The translations under genes were made by a program, and so were the position numbers. A stretch of DNA of 64,000 bases from Pseudomonadota bacterium (GTDB lineage Bacteria > Pseudomonadota > Gammaproteobacteria > Steroidobacterales > Steroidobacteraceae), in assembly GCA_023417315.1 (NCBI GenBank), contig JAEZFW010000069.1, positions 1-64,000 on the forward strand, written 5' to 3'. Positions 1 through 8,084 of this stretch are shown here, piece after piece (the first letter of the stretch is position 1; each line of letters opens with the position of its first letter). The notes beneath the pieces were generated by a model. That model ran no database searches and was not told the DNA's origin. It was given only the letters and a program-made list of their open reading frames with translations.

Positions 1-4
1 ATTT

Positions 5-78
5 TGGCTGGGGGACTAGGATTCGAACCTAGGTTGACGGAGTCAGAGTCCGTAGTCCTACCGCTAGACGATCCCCCA
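5..78 (-). tRNA. tRNA-Gln (anticodon CTG)
   Basis: Read on the minus strand, the sequence folds as a complete tRNA. The acceptor stem is TGGGGGA paired with TCCCCCA, the discriminator is G and the CCA end is encoded. The D-arm and the T-arm (GGTTCGAATCC) are intact. The anticodon stem ACGGA/TCCGT carries the 7-nt loop CTCTGAC, giving anticodon CTG, which reads CAG (glutamine). It lies downstream of rpsI on the same strand, separated by a palindromic repeat. Confidence 0.96.
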
Positions 79-83
79 AGATT

Positions 84-167
84 CCGTTGGCGGTTGACAG
101 TTAACGGTTGACAGCCATATCAGACGCTCATTCTGGCCGTCAACTATCAACGGCCAACCGTCAACCA
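84..167. repeat. Palindromic repeat, GGTTGACA type
   Basis: The left arm (about 86-114) carries tandem GGTTGACA/GTTAAC units. The right arm (about 137-166) carries the complementary CCGTCAAC/TATCAAC units, so the transcript could fold into a long imperfect hairpin. It fills the gap between rpsI and tRNA-Gln. A related copy lies at 48681-48799. It has the same layout as the GTGACGAA and ACTGGYTA palindromes elsewhere in the window. Confidence 0.7.
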
Positions 168-175
168 TCCTATCG

Positions 176-568
176 TTAGCGCTTGGAGAACTGAGTTCCG
201 CGACGTGCCTTGCGGAAGCCGACCTTCTTACGCTCGACCTCACGCGCATCGCGCGTCACGTAGCCCGCATCGCGCAGCGGCTTGCGGAGCGTCTCGTCGT
301 ATTCGATCAAGGCGCGCGTGAGACCGTGGCGAATCGCGCCGGCCTGACCGGTGATGCCGCCACCGTGCACCGTGACGGACACATCGAACTTCTTCTCCAT
401 GTTCACGAGCTCGAGCGGCTGGCGAACGATCATGCGAGCCGTCTTGCGGCCGAAGAAATCGTCCAGCGAACGGTCGTTGACCATGATGTTGCCGTTGCCC
501 GGGCGTAGGAAGACGCGGGCGGTGGAAGTCTTGCGTCGCCCGGTGCCGTAGTTCGAGGAGGTCGCCAT
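176..568 (-). CDS. rpsI: 30S ribosomal protein S9
   Basis: This 130-residue protein is the small-subunit protein S9, which binds the 16S rRNA head and reaches the P-site tRNA with its basic C-terminal tail. It shows the family core GTGRRKTSTARVFL near the N-terminus, the GGGITGQAGAIRHG segment and the conserved C-terminal end GTQFSKR. Length matches bacterial S9. It starts 43 bp after the rplM stop on the same strand, the universal rplM-rpsI operon order. The ATG at 566-568 matches the family N-terminus; the ribosome binding site is weak, which fits translational coupling to rplM. Confidence 0.98.
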   Translation of the reverse strand: MATSSNYGTGRRKTSTARVFLRPGNGNIMVNDRSLDDFFGRKTARMIVRQPLELVNMEKKFDVSVTVHGGGITGQAGAIRHGLTRALIEYDETLRKPLRDAGYVTRDAREVERKKVGFRKARRGTQFSKR

Positions 569-611
569 GTGAGAAAGTGCCTGTCAGTAATCGATAACCA
601 AAAGGTTGATC

Positions 612-1040
612 TTAGATTTCGAGCGCCTTGGGTTGCTGTGCGCTGTGCGGATGCTCCGAACCTGCGAACACGTGCAGCTTCTTGAACATCTTACGGCCGA
701 GTGGGTTCTTTGGCAGCATGCCTTTGACCGCGTATTCGATGGCGCGCTCAGGATGCTTGTCGAGCAGCTTTTCCAGGCTCGTGCTCTTCAGGTTGCCGAG
801 GTAGCCCGTGTGATGATGATAGAACTTATCCGTCAGCTTGCGCCCGGTGACGCGAATCTTCCCAGCATTGATGATGACGATGTGGTCGCCGGCATCCGCA
901 TTGGGCGTGAAAGAAGCCTTGTGCTTGCCGCGCAGACGCGAAGCGACCTCGGACGCCAGGCGGCCCAAAGTCTTGTTCGTCGCATCGACGACGTACCAAT
1001 CACGCCGCACCGTTGCCGCGTTGGCGAAGACGGTTCTCAT
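612..1040 (-). CDS. rplM: 50S ribosomal protein L13
   Basis: This 142-residue protein is L13, an early-assembling large-subunit protein. Diagnostic segments are RDWYVVDATNKTLGRLAS near the N-terminus, LRGKHKASFTPNADAGDHI, the YHHTGYLGNLKS segment, and VKGMLPKNPLGR toward the C-terminus. The frame stays open 60 codons further upstream, but the family begins at the MRTVFANA methionine (1038-1040). That ATG has a GGAGA ribosome binding site about 8 nt upstream. It is first in the operon with rpsI. Confidence 0.98.
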   Translation of the reverse strand: MRTVFANAATVRRDWYVVDATNKTLGRLASEVASRLRGKHKASFTPNADAGDHIVIINAGKIRVTGRKLTDKFYHHHTGYLGNLKSTSLEKLLDKHPERAIEYAVKGMLPKNPLGRKMFKKLHVFAGSEHPHSAQQPKALEI

Positions 1041-1237
1041 TGAATTCTCCGGGGAAATCGCTAGCCCAGGGGCTAAAAGGCCGGCAAGTCTAAAGGACGA
1101 ACACCGGCTTTGCAAACGCGCGGTTCCCTGCATTTGCGACACCCGGATCGAGCCACGGACCCGGAAAAGCACTCCCGCGGGGCCGACCCGACAGGATCGA
1201 GCCGGCCAGCTATACGACACATATATAATGAACGGTC

Positions 1238-1897
1238 ATGAACAGCACGCCTCCCTCAGTCCGGCGCTCTTTTGGACCGGGCGATCGACTCTTGATGGCA
1301 TTCGATCAGGCCATTCGGACCCTTCGCGCCGATCACCACGCCTCGCGCCCCAACCCGGCCGCCGACGCTCCCGAAACTGTCGTGAACGAGGCCGACCGCA
1401 AACATGCCGCCGCCCTCATGCGGGTCAATCATTCCGGTGAAGTGGCTGCCCAGGCCCTCTATCAAGGACAGGCCTTTGTTGCTGGTTCATCGGCGACCAG
1501 GGAATCGCTGATGGAAGCCGCGCGCGAAGAGACCGATCATCTCGCCTGGTGTGCAGAACGCATCCGTGAGCTCGATGGGAAAACGAGCGTGCTGAATCCG
1601 CTGTGGTATGCGGGTTCATTCGCGATCGGCGCGCTCGCGGGGCTTGCAGGAGATCGCACGAGCTTGGGTTTCGTCGCAGAGACGGAACGGCAAGTCGTCG
1701 AGCACCTCGAGGGGCACTTGGCGCAACTTACGAAGACCGACGCGCGCACGCGCGCGATCATCGAGCAGATGTCGGCGGACGAAGAACGTCACGGTAGAAA
1801 CGCGATGCTCGCAGGCGGCGCAGCCCTACCCTTCTTCGCTCGAGCGCTCATGAAAGCGACGGCGCGCGTGATGACACGCAGTGCATATCGGCTGTGA
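1238..1897 (+). CDS. coq7: Coq7-type demethoxyubiquinone hydroxylase
   Basis: This is a 219-residue di-iron monooxygenase of ubiquinone biosynthesis that hydroxylates the demethoxyubiquinone ring. It replaces the flavin enzyme UbiF in many gammaproteobacteria. The ferritin-like iron ligands are visible: Glu in MRVNHSGEVAAQALY, the EETDHLAWC motif, a Glu in FVAETERQVVEHLEGH, and the EERHGRNA motif near the C-terminus. A hydrophobic segment (SFAIGALAGLAG) could dip into the membrane where the quinone sits. It is transcribed divergently from rplM. Length and motifs match the family. Confidence 0.95.
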   Translation: MNSTPPSVRRSFGPGDRLLMAFDQAIRTLRADHHASRPNPAADAPETVVNEADRKHAAALMRVNHSGEVAAQALYQGQAFVAGSSATRESLMEAAREETDHLAWCAERIRELDGKTSVLNPLWYAGSFAIGALAGLAGDRTSLGFVAETERQVVEHLEGHLAQLTKTDARTRAIIEQMSADEERHGRNAMLAGGAALPFFARALMKATARVMTRSAYRL

Positions 1898-2004
1898 ACC
1901 GTCCCAATGCTTGCGGATGAGCCACTTCCTGTATTAAATGGCGCGCAAGACCCCGTGGCCATAAGTCACTGTAACAACTTACACAAAGACCCGACGAGGT
2001 GAGT

Positions 2005-2751
2005 ATGGAAGAGGGCGCAAGGCCGTTGAGCGACATCCCGGCGATCAATCGGTTTCTAAGTTACTGCCGGATTCGCACCGTGCCTTCTAAAACGGTCGTC
2101 ATCCATGCCGGCGATCTTCCCGATGTCCTGTACTACATTGTGAGCGGCTCGGTCGAAGTCATGATCGAAGACGAGGAAGGCAACGAGATGGTGCTTGCCT
2201 ACCTCAACAAGGGACAGTTCTTCGGTGAGATGGGACTCTTCTACGAACAGCCGACGCGCAGCGCGTGGGTGCGGACTCGTCAGCAATGCGAGCTCGCCGA
2301 AATGACGTATCCGCGTTTTCGTCAGCTCGCCTCGGAAAGTCCCGGGCTCGTGTTCGAGCTGGCAACTCAGCTCGCGACGCGCCTCGATCGCACGAATCGT
2401 AAGCTCGGCGATCTAGCCTTCGTCGACGTCACGGGCCGCGTCGCGCATGCAATCATGGATCTATGCAGCGAGCCCGATGCGATGACGCATCCCGAAGGCA
2501 TGCAGATCAAAGTCAGCCGTCAGGAGCTTTCGCGCTTGGTAGGGTGCTCGCGCGAAATGGCCGGACGCGTGCTGAAGGTGTTGGAAGATCAAGGCTTGCT
2601 GCGAGCAACCGGCAAGACGATCGTCGTGTTCGGCGCACGGCCGAAGATGAAGACGAAGCCGCCTCTCGCCGCCGCTGGCGGTCGAGCTGCGCCGCAGAAT
2701 CGCCGCGTCGAAGACGATGAAGACGATTTCGACGACGACGACGAGGATTGA
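2005..2751 (+). CDS. crp: CRP/Vfr/Clp-family transcription regulator
   Basis: This 248-residue protein is a global regulator of the cyclic-nucleotide CRP family. The N-terminal cNMP-binding fold contains GEMGLFYEQPTRSAWVR, which keeps the Gly-Glu and Arg-Ser contacts of the phosphate cassette. The long dimer helix is followed by the helix-turn-helix SRQELSRLVGCSREMAGR, nearly that of E. coli CRP. At the position of the CRP Thr-Ser adenine contacts it has Thr-Asn, so ligand preference is open; the related Clp proteins respond to cyclic di-GMP. An unusual acidic tail of about 30 residues, rich in Asp and Glu, follows the DNA-binding domain. The ATG at 2005 lies 6 nt after AGG; a GTG at 1999 is the alternative. 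Confidence 0.9.
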   Translation: MEEGARPLSDIPAINRFLSYCRIRTVPSKTVVIHAGDLPDVLYYIVSGSVEVMIEDEEGNEMVLAYLNKGQFFGEMGLFYEQPTRSAWVRTRQQCELAEMTYPRFRQLASESPGLVFELATQLATRLDRTNRKLGDLAFVDVTGRVAHAIMDLCSEPDAMTHPEGMQIKVSRQELSRLVGCSREMAGRVLKVLEDQGLLRATGKTIVVFGARPKMKTKPPLAAAGGRAAPQNRRVEDDEDDFDDDDED

Positions 2752-2847
2752 TTCGTCGCGCCATCGCGCGCCGTCATCGTCCCGCCAATGACTTGACTTG
2801 CAATCGCGTCGGAAGCGCCCGGCTCCGACGCGCCCTCTCCCAACTCC

Positions 2848-3537
2848 TCAGACGATCGTGCCGCTCGCAGTGGCCTTTGCGATCTCGCGCTTCATCGCTG
2901 CGATTGTCGCAGCGTAATCTTTCGTTCCGAAGATGCCGGAGCCGGAGACGAATGTGTCCGCACCCGCGCGCGCGAGCTCGCCGATGTTGTCGACCTTCAC
3001 TCCACCGTCGATCTCCAGGCGAATGTCACGCCCGCTCGCGACGATCCTCTCCTTGGCGGCTCGAAGCTTCGGCAGCGCTGATGGAATGAACTTCTGCCCG
3101 CCGAAACCCGGATTCACCGACATCAACAAGACCATGTCGATCTTATCCATCACATGGTCGAGCCAATCGAGCGATGTTGCGGGATTGAACACGAGCCCTG
3201 CCCTGCAGCCATGCTCGTGAATCAGACCGAGCGTGCGATCGATATGCTCGCTCGCCTCGGGATGGAAGGTGATCCACGTTGCACCTGCTTGCGCGAAGTC
3301 GGGGATCAATCGGTCCACCGGCTTGACCATCAGATGAACGTCGATGGGCGCCCTCACACCGTGTTTGCGCAGTGCTTCACACACAAGCGGGCCGATCGTG
3401 AGATTCGGCACGTAGTGATTGTCCATGACGTCGAAATGGATCGCATCTGCGCCCGCGGCGAGAACGTTATCGACCTCTTCTCCGAGCTTTGCGAAATTCG
3501 CCGAGAGAATGGAAGCGGATATCCAAGGAGCAGGCAT
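2848..3537 (-). CDS. rpe: Ribulose-phosphate 3-epimerase
   Basis: This 229-residue TIM-barrel enzyme interconverts ribulose 5-phosphate and xylulose 5-phosphate in the pentose phosphate pathway. Signature segments are ISASILSANFAKLGEEV, the metal/catalytic HFDVMDNHYVPNLT, IDVHLMV, MSVNPGFGGQKF and LEIDGGVK, then SGSGIFG binding phosphate. The start MPAPWISASILSAN (ATG at 3535-3537) matches homologues; upstream codons run into a GTGACG-type repeat arm and are probably not translated. It lies 71 bp downstream of djlA on the same strand. Confidence 0.96.
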   Translation of the reverse strand: MPAPWISASILSANFAKLGEEVDNVLAAGADAIHFDVMDNHYVPNLTIGPLVCEALRKHGVRAPIDVHLMVKPVDRLIPDFAQAGATWITFHPEASEHIDRTLGLIHEHGCRAGLVFNPATSLDWLDHVMDKIDMVLLMSVNPGFGGQKFIPSALPKLRAAKERIVASGRDIRLEIDGGVKVDNIGELARAGADTFVSGSGIFGTKDYAATIAAMKREIAKATASGTIV

Positions 3538-3545
3538 ATCGGTAC

Positions 3546-3572
3546 GGGTGACGGATGATGGGTGACGAGTGA
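3546..3572. repeat. Single arm of a GTGACG-type repeat
   Basis: Three spaced GGGTGACG-like units (GGGTGACGGATGAT, then GGGTGACGAGTGAC) lie just upstream of the rpe start. They resemble one arm of the GTGACGAA palindromes at 8002, 9471 and 43688. No clear inverted partner is visible here. Confidence 0.45.
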
Positions 3573-3608
3573 CTCTCAACGCTCGACGCTTGGCTGTCAA
3601 CGTGGCAA

Positions 3609-4391
3609 CTACTTCATCGCCCTTTGCTCGCGGATGACCTCGTAAGCTGCTCGTATCTGGCGCGTCTTTTCTTCCGCAAGGCGCATCATCGAGGCAGGCA
3701 AGCCCTTCGCGACGAGCTTATCGGGGTGATGGCGGTTCATTAGCCTACGGTATGCCTTGGTGATCTCGGCATCCGTTGCGGTGCGCTCGACGCCTAAGAC
3801 TTCGTGTGCCTCAGCGAGACGATCCAGCGTCGGCTTCTGTCGAGGAGCGGCTCGCTGCATGCGCAGTAGCGCTTCCATCTGGATCACTTCATAGGCAGAC
3901 ACACGAAGCGCTGCTGCGATCCTCGCCAGCACGCTCCTGCCTGCGGCATTGAGGCCGTCGCCCGCGAAGGCCGTCTGCAATTGAATCAGTACGAACATGC
4001 GACATAGATCCGCTCGATCCGCACACAGGCGCGCAAGATCGGTAAGCGTCGTCTGCAACGGAAAGTCGCGATCCTTCCCCTCTCGATACAGATCCATTGC
4101 GGCCTGCAACTCATCCTCGCGGAGGCGCAACTCCTCCATCATCGAACGAGCGGCTCGTATCTCCTGCTCAGTGACCCGTCCATCCGCCTTCGCCAGGTGG
4201 CCCATGACCTGAAAGGTCGCTTTGAAGAACGCCTGCTGTATCGTTAAGCTCGCAGACGGCGCGCGGCGCAGCTCGACGGAGCTCATCTGGATATCGAAGA
4301 GCGCGCCAAGCAACAGGCCTACGACAACGCCCATCGGCCCAGCCGCGAGGAGGCCGATCAGACCGCCCATTGCTTTACCTTGCCAGTGCAT
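3609..4391 (-). CDS. djlA: DnaJ-like membrane co-chaperone DjlA
   Basis: This 260-residue protein has an N-terminal membrane anchor rich in Gly, Ala and Val (about residues 8-30), a TerB-like helical domain (FQVMGHLAKADGRVTEQE...FAGDGLNAAGRSVL) and a C-terminal J domain. The J domain has the HPD motif in MNRHHPDKLVAKGLP. This is the DjlA layout: an inner-membrane DnaK partner acting in envelope stress. The J domain starts after a short linker, as in E. coli DjlA. The start MHWQGKAMGG (ATG at 4389-4391) matches the family; an open stretch of 24 codons upstream is not conserved. Confidence 0.93.
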   Translation of the reverse strand: MHWQGKAMGGLIGLLAAGPMGVVVGLLLGALFDIQMSSVELRRAPSASLTIQQAFFKATFQVMGHLAKADGRVTEQEIRAARSMMEELRLREDELQAAMDLYREGKDRDFPLQTTLTDLARLCADRADLCRMFVLIQLQTAFAGDGLNAAGRSVLARIAAALRVSAYEVIQMEALLRMQRAAPRQKPTLDRLAEAHEVLGVERTATDAEITKAYRRLMNRHHPDKLVAKGLPASMMRLAEEKTRQIRAAYEVIREQRAMK

Positions 4392-4522
4392 CGGCTTGAA
4401 GCTCTTCTCACCCGCTGCGACAATTCGCCGCAATGGTATCAGCGCGGGCGTGCGTGTCCGCATATCTCTTCGCGAACCTGTCTCTTCGCGAATCTGACGT
4501 TCGCCGACTTCGAGAACTCTTC

Positions 4523-5425
4523 ATGTCTGCCACCGCCCCTTCCCCGCCGATGCTCGAGTCGAACCTGCGCGGGCTCAAGCTCATCCATCGCGGCAAGGTC
4601 CGCGATATCTACGAGATCGACGAGCATCACATGCTCATCGTCACGACCGATCGGTTGAGCGCCTTCGATGTCGTGCTGCCAGATCCGATTCCGGGTAAAG
4701 GACGCATTCTGACCAGCATCTCTCAGTTCTGGTTCGACAAGACGCGTCACATCGTACCCAATCACACGACGAACTTCCCGCTCGAGCGAGCAGTGCCGGA
4801 TGCACAGGAGCGCGCATCGATCGCGGACCGAAGCATGGTGGTCAAGCGCTTGCGTGCACTGCCGATCGAAGCGGTCGTTCGCGGCTATCTGATAGGTTCC
4901 GGTTGGAAGGATTATCAGCAAACCGGCGCGGTGTGCGGCATCGCGCTTCCGAGCGGATTGAGGCTCGCCGAAAGACTGCCCGAACCGCTGTTCACGCCCG
5001 CAACCAAGGCTGAGCTCGGCTCTCACGACGAGAACATCGATTATGAGCGCGTCGTGGCGCTCGTAGGTCGTGGCGTCGCCGAGCAGGTTCGTGCGAGCGC
5101 TCTCGCCCTGTACCGCTACGCTGCCGAGCACGCTCGCGCACGCGGAATCATCATCGCAGATACCAAATTCGAGTTCGGTTTGGATGAAGCCGGCCATCTC
5201 ACATTGATCGATGAAGCTCTGACTCCGGACTCTTCGCGCTTCTGGCCCGTTGACACTTACAGCGTCGGCACGAGCCCGCCGAGCTTCGACAAACAATTCG
5301 TGCGCGATTACCTCGAGACATTGACCTGGGACAAGCGTCCGCCAGGCCCCAAGCTGCCCGTCGATATCATCGAGCGGACCGCTGCGAAGTATGCGGAGGC
5401 GCTGCAACGTCTCACATCGGGCTAA
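4523..5425 (+). CDS. purC: Phosphoribosylaminoimidazole-succinocarboxamide synthase
   Basis: This 300-residue SAICAR synthetase joins CAIR and aspartate using ATP in purine synthesis. Signatures are HRGKVRDIYEID (nucleotide loop), TDRLSAFDVVLPDPIPGKG, VVRGYLIGSGWKDYQQTG and IADTKFEFG followed by LIDEALTPDSSRFWP. It is the longer yeast-like form with the LTWDKRPPGPKLP tail. The ATG at 4523 is chosen because homologues start just before the LKLIHRGKVRD segment; the open frame reaches 30 codons further upstream. It is divergent from djlA. A small hairpin follows the stop. Confidence 0.97.
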   Translation: MSATAPSPPMLESNLRGLKLIHRGKVRDIYEIDEHHMLIVTTDRLSAFDVVLPDPIPGKGRILTSISQFWFDKTRHIVPNHTTNFPLERAVPDAQERASIADRSMVVKRLRALPIEAVVRGYLIGSGWKDYQQTGAVCGIALPSGLRLAERLPEPLFTPATKAELGSHDENIDYERVVALVGRGVAEQVRASALALYRYAAEHARARGIIIADTKFEFGLDEAGHLTLIDEALTPDSSRFWPVDTYSVGTSPPSFDKQFVRDYLETLTWDKRPPGPKLPVDIIERTAAKYAEALQRLTSG

Positions 5426-5448
5426 CACTCGTCAGGCCATAGACGGTA

Positions 5449-5474
5449 GGCTGTGAGCGGAATCGGCCACAGCC
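5449..5474 (+). terminator. Possible weak terminator hairpin after purC
   Basis: GGCTGTG (5449-5455) pairs with CACAGCC (5468-5474) across a 12-nt loop, 24 bp after the purC stop. No T-run follows, and the hairpin abuts the next gene's start at 5478, so a terminator role is uncertain. Confidence 0.3.
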
Positions 5475-5477
5475 CCA

Positions 5478-6551
5478 ATGTCACGGCCTCGAGCTTGCAT
5501 GACCGCTACGCGCCAATCGCTCTCTGCAACGGAGCTGCACGCGAGCCCCGAACTGGGCACGCCGTCCAGACTAGTCCCCGGGCGAACCGCACTGCTGTAC
5601 TTCGTGCTGGGCCTCTGCTGGATCTTCTTCACCGATCGTTTGCTCGAGTGGCTGCAGTTGCCGCCCGAGCGCATCGCTCACCTACAAACGGCAAAGGGCT
5701 GGCTGTTCGTGATCGGCTCTTCCGCGCTGCTCTACGTTTTACTGCGGCGATATCAGCTCCGAGACGATGAAGCGATGCAAGTGCTGCTGGAATCGCAGAC
5801 TGAAGTGCAACGTATGAATGCTGAGCTCGAAGCGCGCGTCGCGGAGCGGACGCAGCAGCTCGAGGCGGCGAATCGCGAGCTCGAATCTTTCGCGTATGCA
5901 GTGTCGCACGATCTGCGCGCGCCCTTGCGAAGCCTCTCTGGTTTCAGTCAGATCCTGCGTGAATCCTCACCCGGCGGGTTGGATGAGAAGTCAAAGCACT
6001 ATCTGCAGCGCATCCACGAATCCAGCCAACGCATGTCGAATCTGATCGAGGACCTGCTCGGTTTGTCGCGCATCAGCCGTTCTGAATTCAATTCCCGACC
6101 GATTGATCTTTCTCAGCTTGCCGCCGATGCTGCAGCGGCCGTACGCGAACGTTATCCAGACCGCGTCGTGACACTGGATGTTGCCGCTGGCATGAGCGCG
6201 CAAGGAGACACGCGCTTGCTTCGAATCGCGCTGGAGAATCTACTCGACAACGCGTGGAAGTACACGGCTCACTCGAATCCTGCACGCGTGAGCGTCGGCG
6301 TGCAGCAGTCAGCGCTCGGGCCTGTCTACTTCGTGCGCGATAACGGCGTCGGCTTCGATATGCAGTATGCGGGGAAGCTATTCGCTCCCTTTCAACGTCT
6401 CCACGCTGATTCCGAATTCCCTGGCACCGGGATCGGCCTCGTCACGGTGCAAAGAATCTTTGCTCGCCATGGTGGGCGCGTTTGGGTAGATGCGAAGCCG
6501 AACGAAGGTGCAACGTTCTACTTCACGCTCTCGCCCGGATTCGCTCCCTGA
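5478..6551 (+). CDS. Membrane histidine kinase
   Basis: This is a 357-residue sensor kinase. Two membrane segments lie at about residues 37-56 and 74-90, with only a short segment between them, so there is no large periplasmic sensor. A coiled-coil linker (about 100-135) leads to the HisKA box SHDLRAPLRSLSGF with phospho-accepting His144. The ATP-binding part has the N box (ENLLDNAWKYTAH), the G1 box DNGVGFDMQYAGKLF and the G2 box GTGIGL. The kinase core closely resembles that of the REC-GAF kinase at 55534-57252 and the bacteriophytochrome-type kinases. No partner response regulator is adjacent. A second ATG (5499) is a possible start. Confidence 0.9.
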   Translation: MSRPRACMTATRQSLSATELHASPELGTPSRLVPGRTALLYFVLGLCWIFFTDRLLEWLQLPPERIAHLQTAKGWLFVIGSSALLYVLLRRYQLRDDEAMQVLLESQTEVQRMNAELEARVAERTQQLEAANRELESFAYAVSHDLRAPLRSLSGFSQILRESSPGGLDEKSKHYLQRIHESSQRMSNLIEDLLGLSRISRSEFNSRPIDLSQLAADAAAAVRERYPDRVVTLDVAAGMSAQGDTRLLRIALENLLDNAWKYTAHSNPARVSVGVQQSALGPVYFVRDNGVGFDMQYAGKLFAPFQRLHADSEFPGTGIGLVTVQRIFARHGGRVWVDAKPNEGATFYFTLSPGFAP

Positions 6552-6691
6552 TCGGGCTCCCGCCACACGCGTTGCCTGCTAGAGCAAGTACATTGCTTGG
6601 CCACGCACGGCATTCCCCTCGTTTCGCTCTCGCCATGCTGTTGCATCGGCCATCTTGCCGCCTCGCACGGCGCATGTCAGGCTGACTGCGC

Positions 6692-8005
6692 ATGCTGCAA
6701 CCGCTCGTTACGCGACTCGAGAATTGGCTGTTCGAGCCACCGGAGTCATTGATCGGTCGACCTCTTTGGAAGGTGGCGCACATCCTGCGCTATCCCTACG
6801 CCCTCGTGCGCGACATTCTCCGGGGGCAACTCACGCTGCGAGCGATGAGCCTCGTCTATACAACCCTGCTGTCGATCGTCCCGCTGCTCGCGCTGTCCTT
6901 CTCGGTGTTGAAGGGTTTGGGGTATCACGAAGACCTCGAGCCGGTGCTGTTCAGCTTCTTGGAGCCGCTCGGGGTCGATCGGGCTTACGAGATCACAGCG
7001 AGAGTCATGGATCTCGTGAACAACGTGCGAGGCACGGTGCTCGGCTCGATCGGCTTCGTATTCCTGCTCTATACCGTGATCTCGATGGTCCAGAAAGTCG
7101 AGGAAAGCTTCAACTTCATCTGGCGCGTCGAACAGCCGCGAAGCTTCACGCGTCGTTTCAGCGAGTACGTGAGCGTGATCGTCATTGGGCCTGCCGCCAT
7201 CATCACCGCGTTCGGTTTGATCGCCGCGTTCAGAAACACGTCGTGGATGCAGAAAATCGAGACATACGAGCCATTCGGCACGATGTTCGTTGTACTCGGC
7301 GCGGTGACCCCTTATCTGATCGTCACCGGCGTTTTCACATTTCTGTATGGATTCATCCCGAACTGTTCGGTGCGATTTCGCGCAGCGCTCACAGGAGGAC
7401 TCTTCGCGGGCGCATTGTGGGCGACGGCCGGGATCATCTTCACGTCGTTCGTCGCCGGCTCGACGCTCAGGGTGGTGATCTATGCCAGCTTCGCGATCGC
7501 GATCGTCGCGCTGATTTGGCTTTATGTCTCCTGGCTCGTACTGCTTCTGGGGGCGCAGCTCTCGTTCTATGTTCAGAACCCGCAGTATCTGCGCCCTGGC
7601 CGAGAAGAGATTCGATTGAACGCGAGCCTACGAGAGCGAGTCGCGCTCTCGATCATGTATCTCATCGTATGCGACTACCAAGGCTCGCAGCGTAGATGGA
7701 CGATCAATGCGCTTGCAGATCATCTCGATCTGCCTGGGGCTGCGTTGGGGCCCATCGTGACAGCGCTCGAGAGCAAGGGCTTGCTCCTACTCGCGGATGA
7801 TGACACCTGGGTGCCTGCCCGCGATCCGGCAAAGATCGAGCTCACCGATGTGCTCGACGCCGTCAGGCAAGACACCGCGGGACCACGACTCGGAAAGATC
7901 CGCGACATTGCACCCGCCGTTGCAGCCGCTCGATCCGCCGAGGGCGCTCTCAAAGGCGCGTTGCAGGGGAAGACGGTGAAGGATCTGCTGGAGGAAGCCA
8001 AGTGA
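6692..8005 (+). CDS. YihY/BrkB-family inner-membrane protein
   Basis: This 437-residue protein has six or so membrane helices in the YihY (BrkB, formerly called RNase BN) domain. It shows typical segments such as LTLRAMSLVYTTLLSIVPLLAL, FIWRVEQPRSFTRRFSEY, and FIPNCSVRFRAALTGGLFAG. After about residue 300 a soluble extension (INALADHLDLPGAALGPIVTALESKGLL) looks like a winged-helix domain, a known longer variant of the family. Molecular function is unknown. The stop codon TGA (8003-8005) lies inside the left arm of a GTGACGAA palindrome. Confidence 0.9.
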   Translation: MLQPLVTRLENWLFEPPESLIGRPLWKVAHILRYPYALVRDILRGQLTLRAMSLVYTTLLSIVPLLALSFSVLKGLGYHEDLEPVLFSFLEPLGVDRAYEITARVMDLVNNVRGTVLGSIGFVFLLYTVISMVQKVEESFNFIWRVEQPRSFTRRFSEYVSVIVIGPAAIITAFGLIAAFRNTSWMQKIETYEPFGTMFVVLGAVTPYLIVTGVFTFLYGFIPNCSVRFRAALTGGLFAGALWATAGIIFTSFVAGSTLRVVIYASFAIAIVALIWLYVSWLVLLLGAQLSFYVQNPQYLRPGREEIRLNASLRERVALSIMYLIVCDYQGSQRRWTINALADHLDLPGAALGPIVTALESKGLLLLADDDTWVPARDPAKIELTDVLDAVRQDTAGPRLGKIRDIAPAVAAARSAEGALKGALQGKTVKDLLEEAK

Positions 8006-8084
8006 CGGAGTGACGGAGTGACGAAGTCGGAATGTCTTGCGCCTCTTCTGACTCCGTCACTCCGTCATTCCGTCACTTCGTCAC
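8002..8084. repeat. Palindromic repeat, GTGACGAA type (copy 1)
   Basis: The left arm (8002-8030) is three 8-nt units, GTGACGGA, GTGACGGA, GTGACGAA, ending in GTC. The right arm (about 8048-8084) is the reverse complement, starting CTGACTCC and continuing with GTCAC units. The loop is only about 18 nt. The stop codons of the convergent genes yihY and pmbA are both TGA triplets of the arms. In RNA it would form a long hairpin and could end transcription from both sides. Confidence 0.85.

Noticed and set aside
1224..1229. TATAAT before coq7
   Set aside because: No -35 hexamer at a suitable distance and the box lies too near the start codon (8 nt), so a promoter call is not supported.
4439..5428. 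A 329-codon open frame antisense to purC
   Set aside because: It mirrors the purC reading frame, has no domain and is typical of long shadow frames in high-GC DNA.
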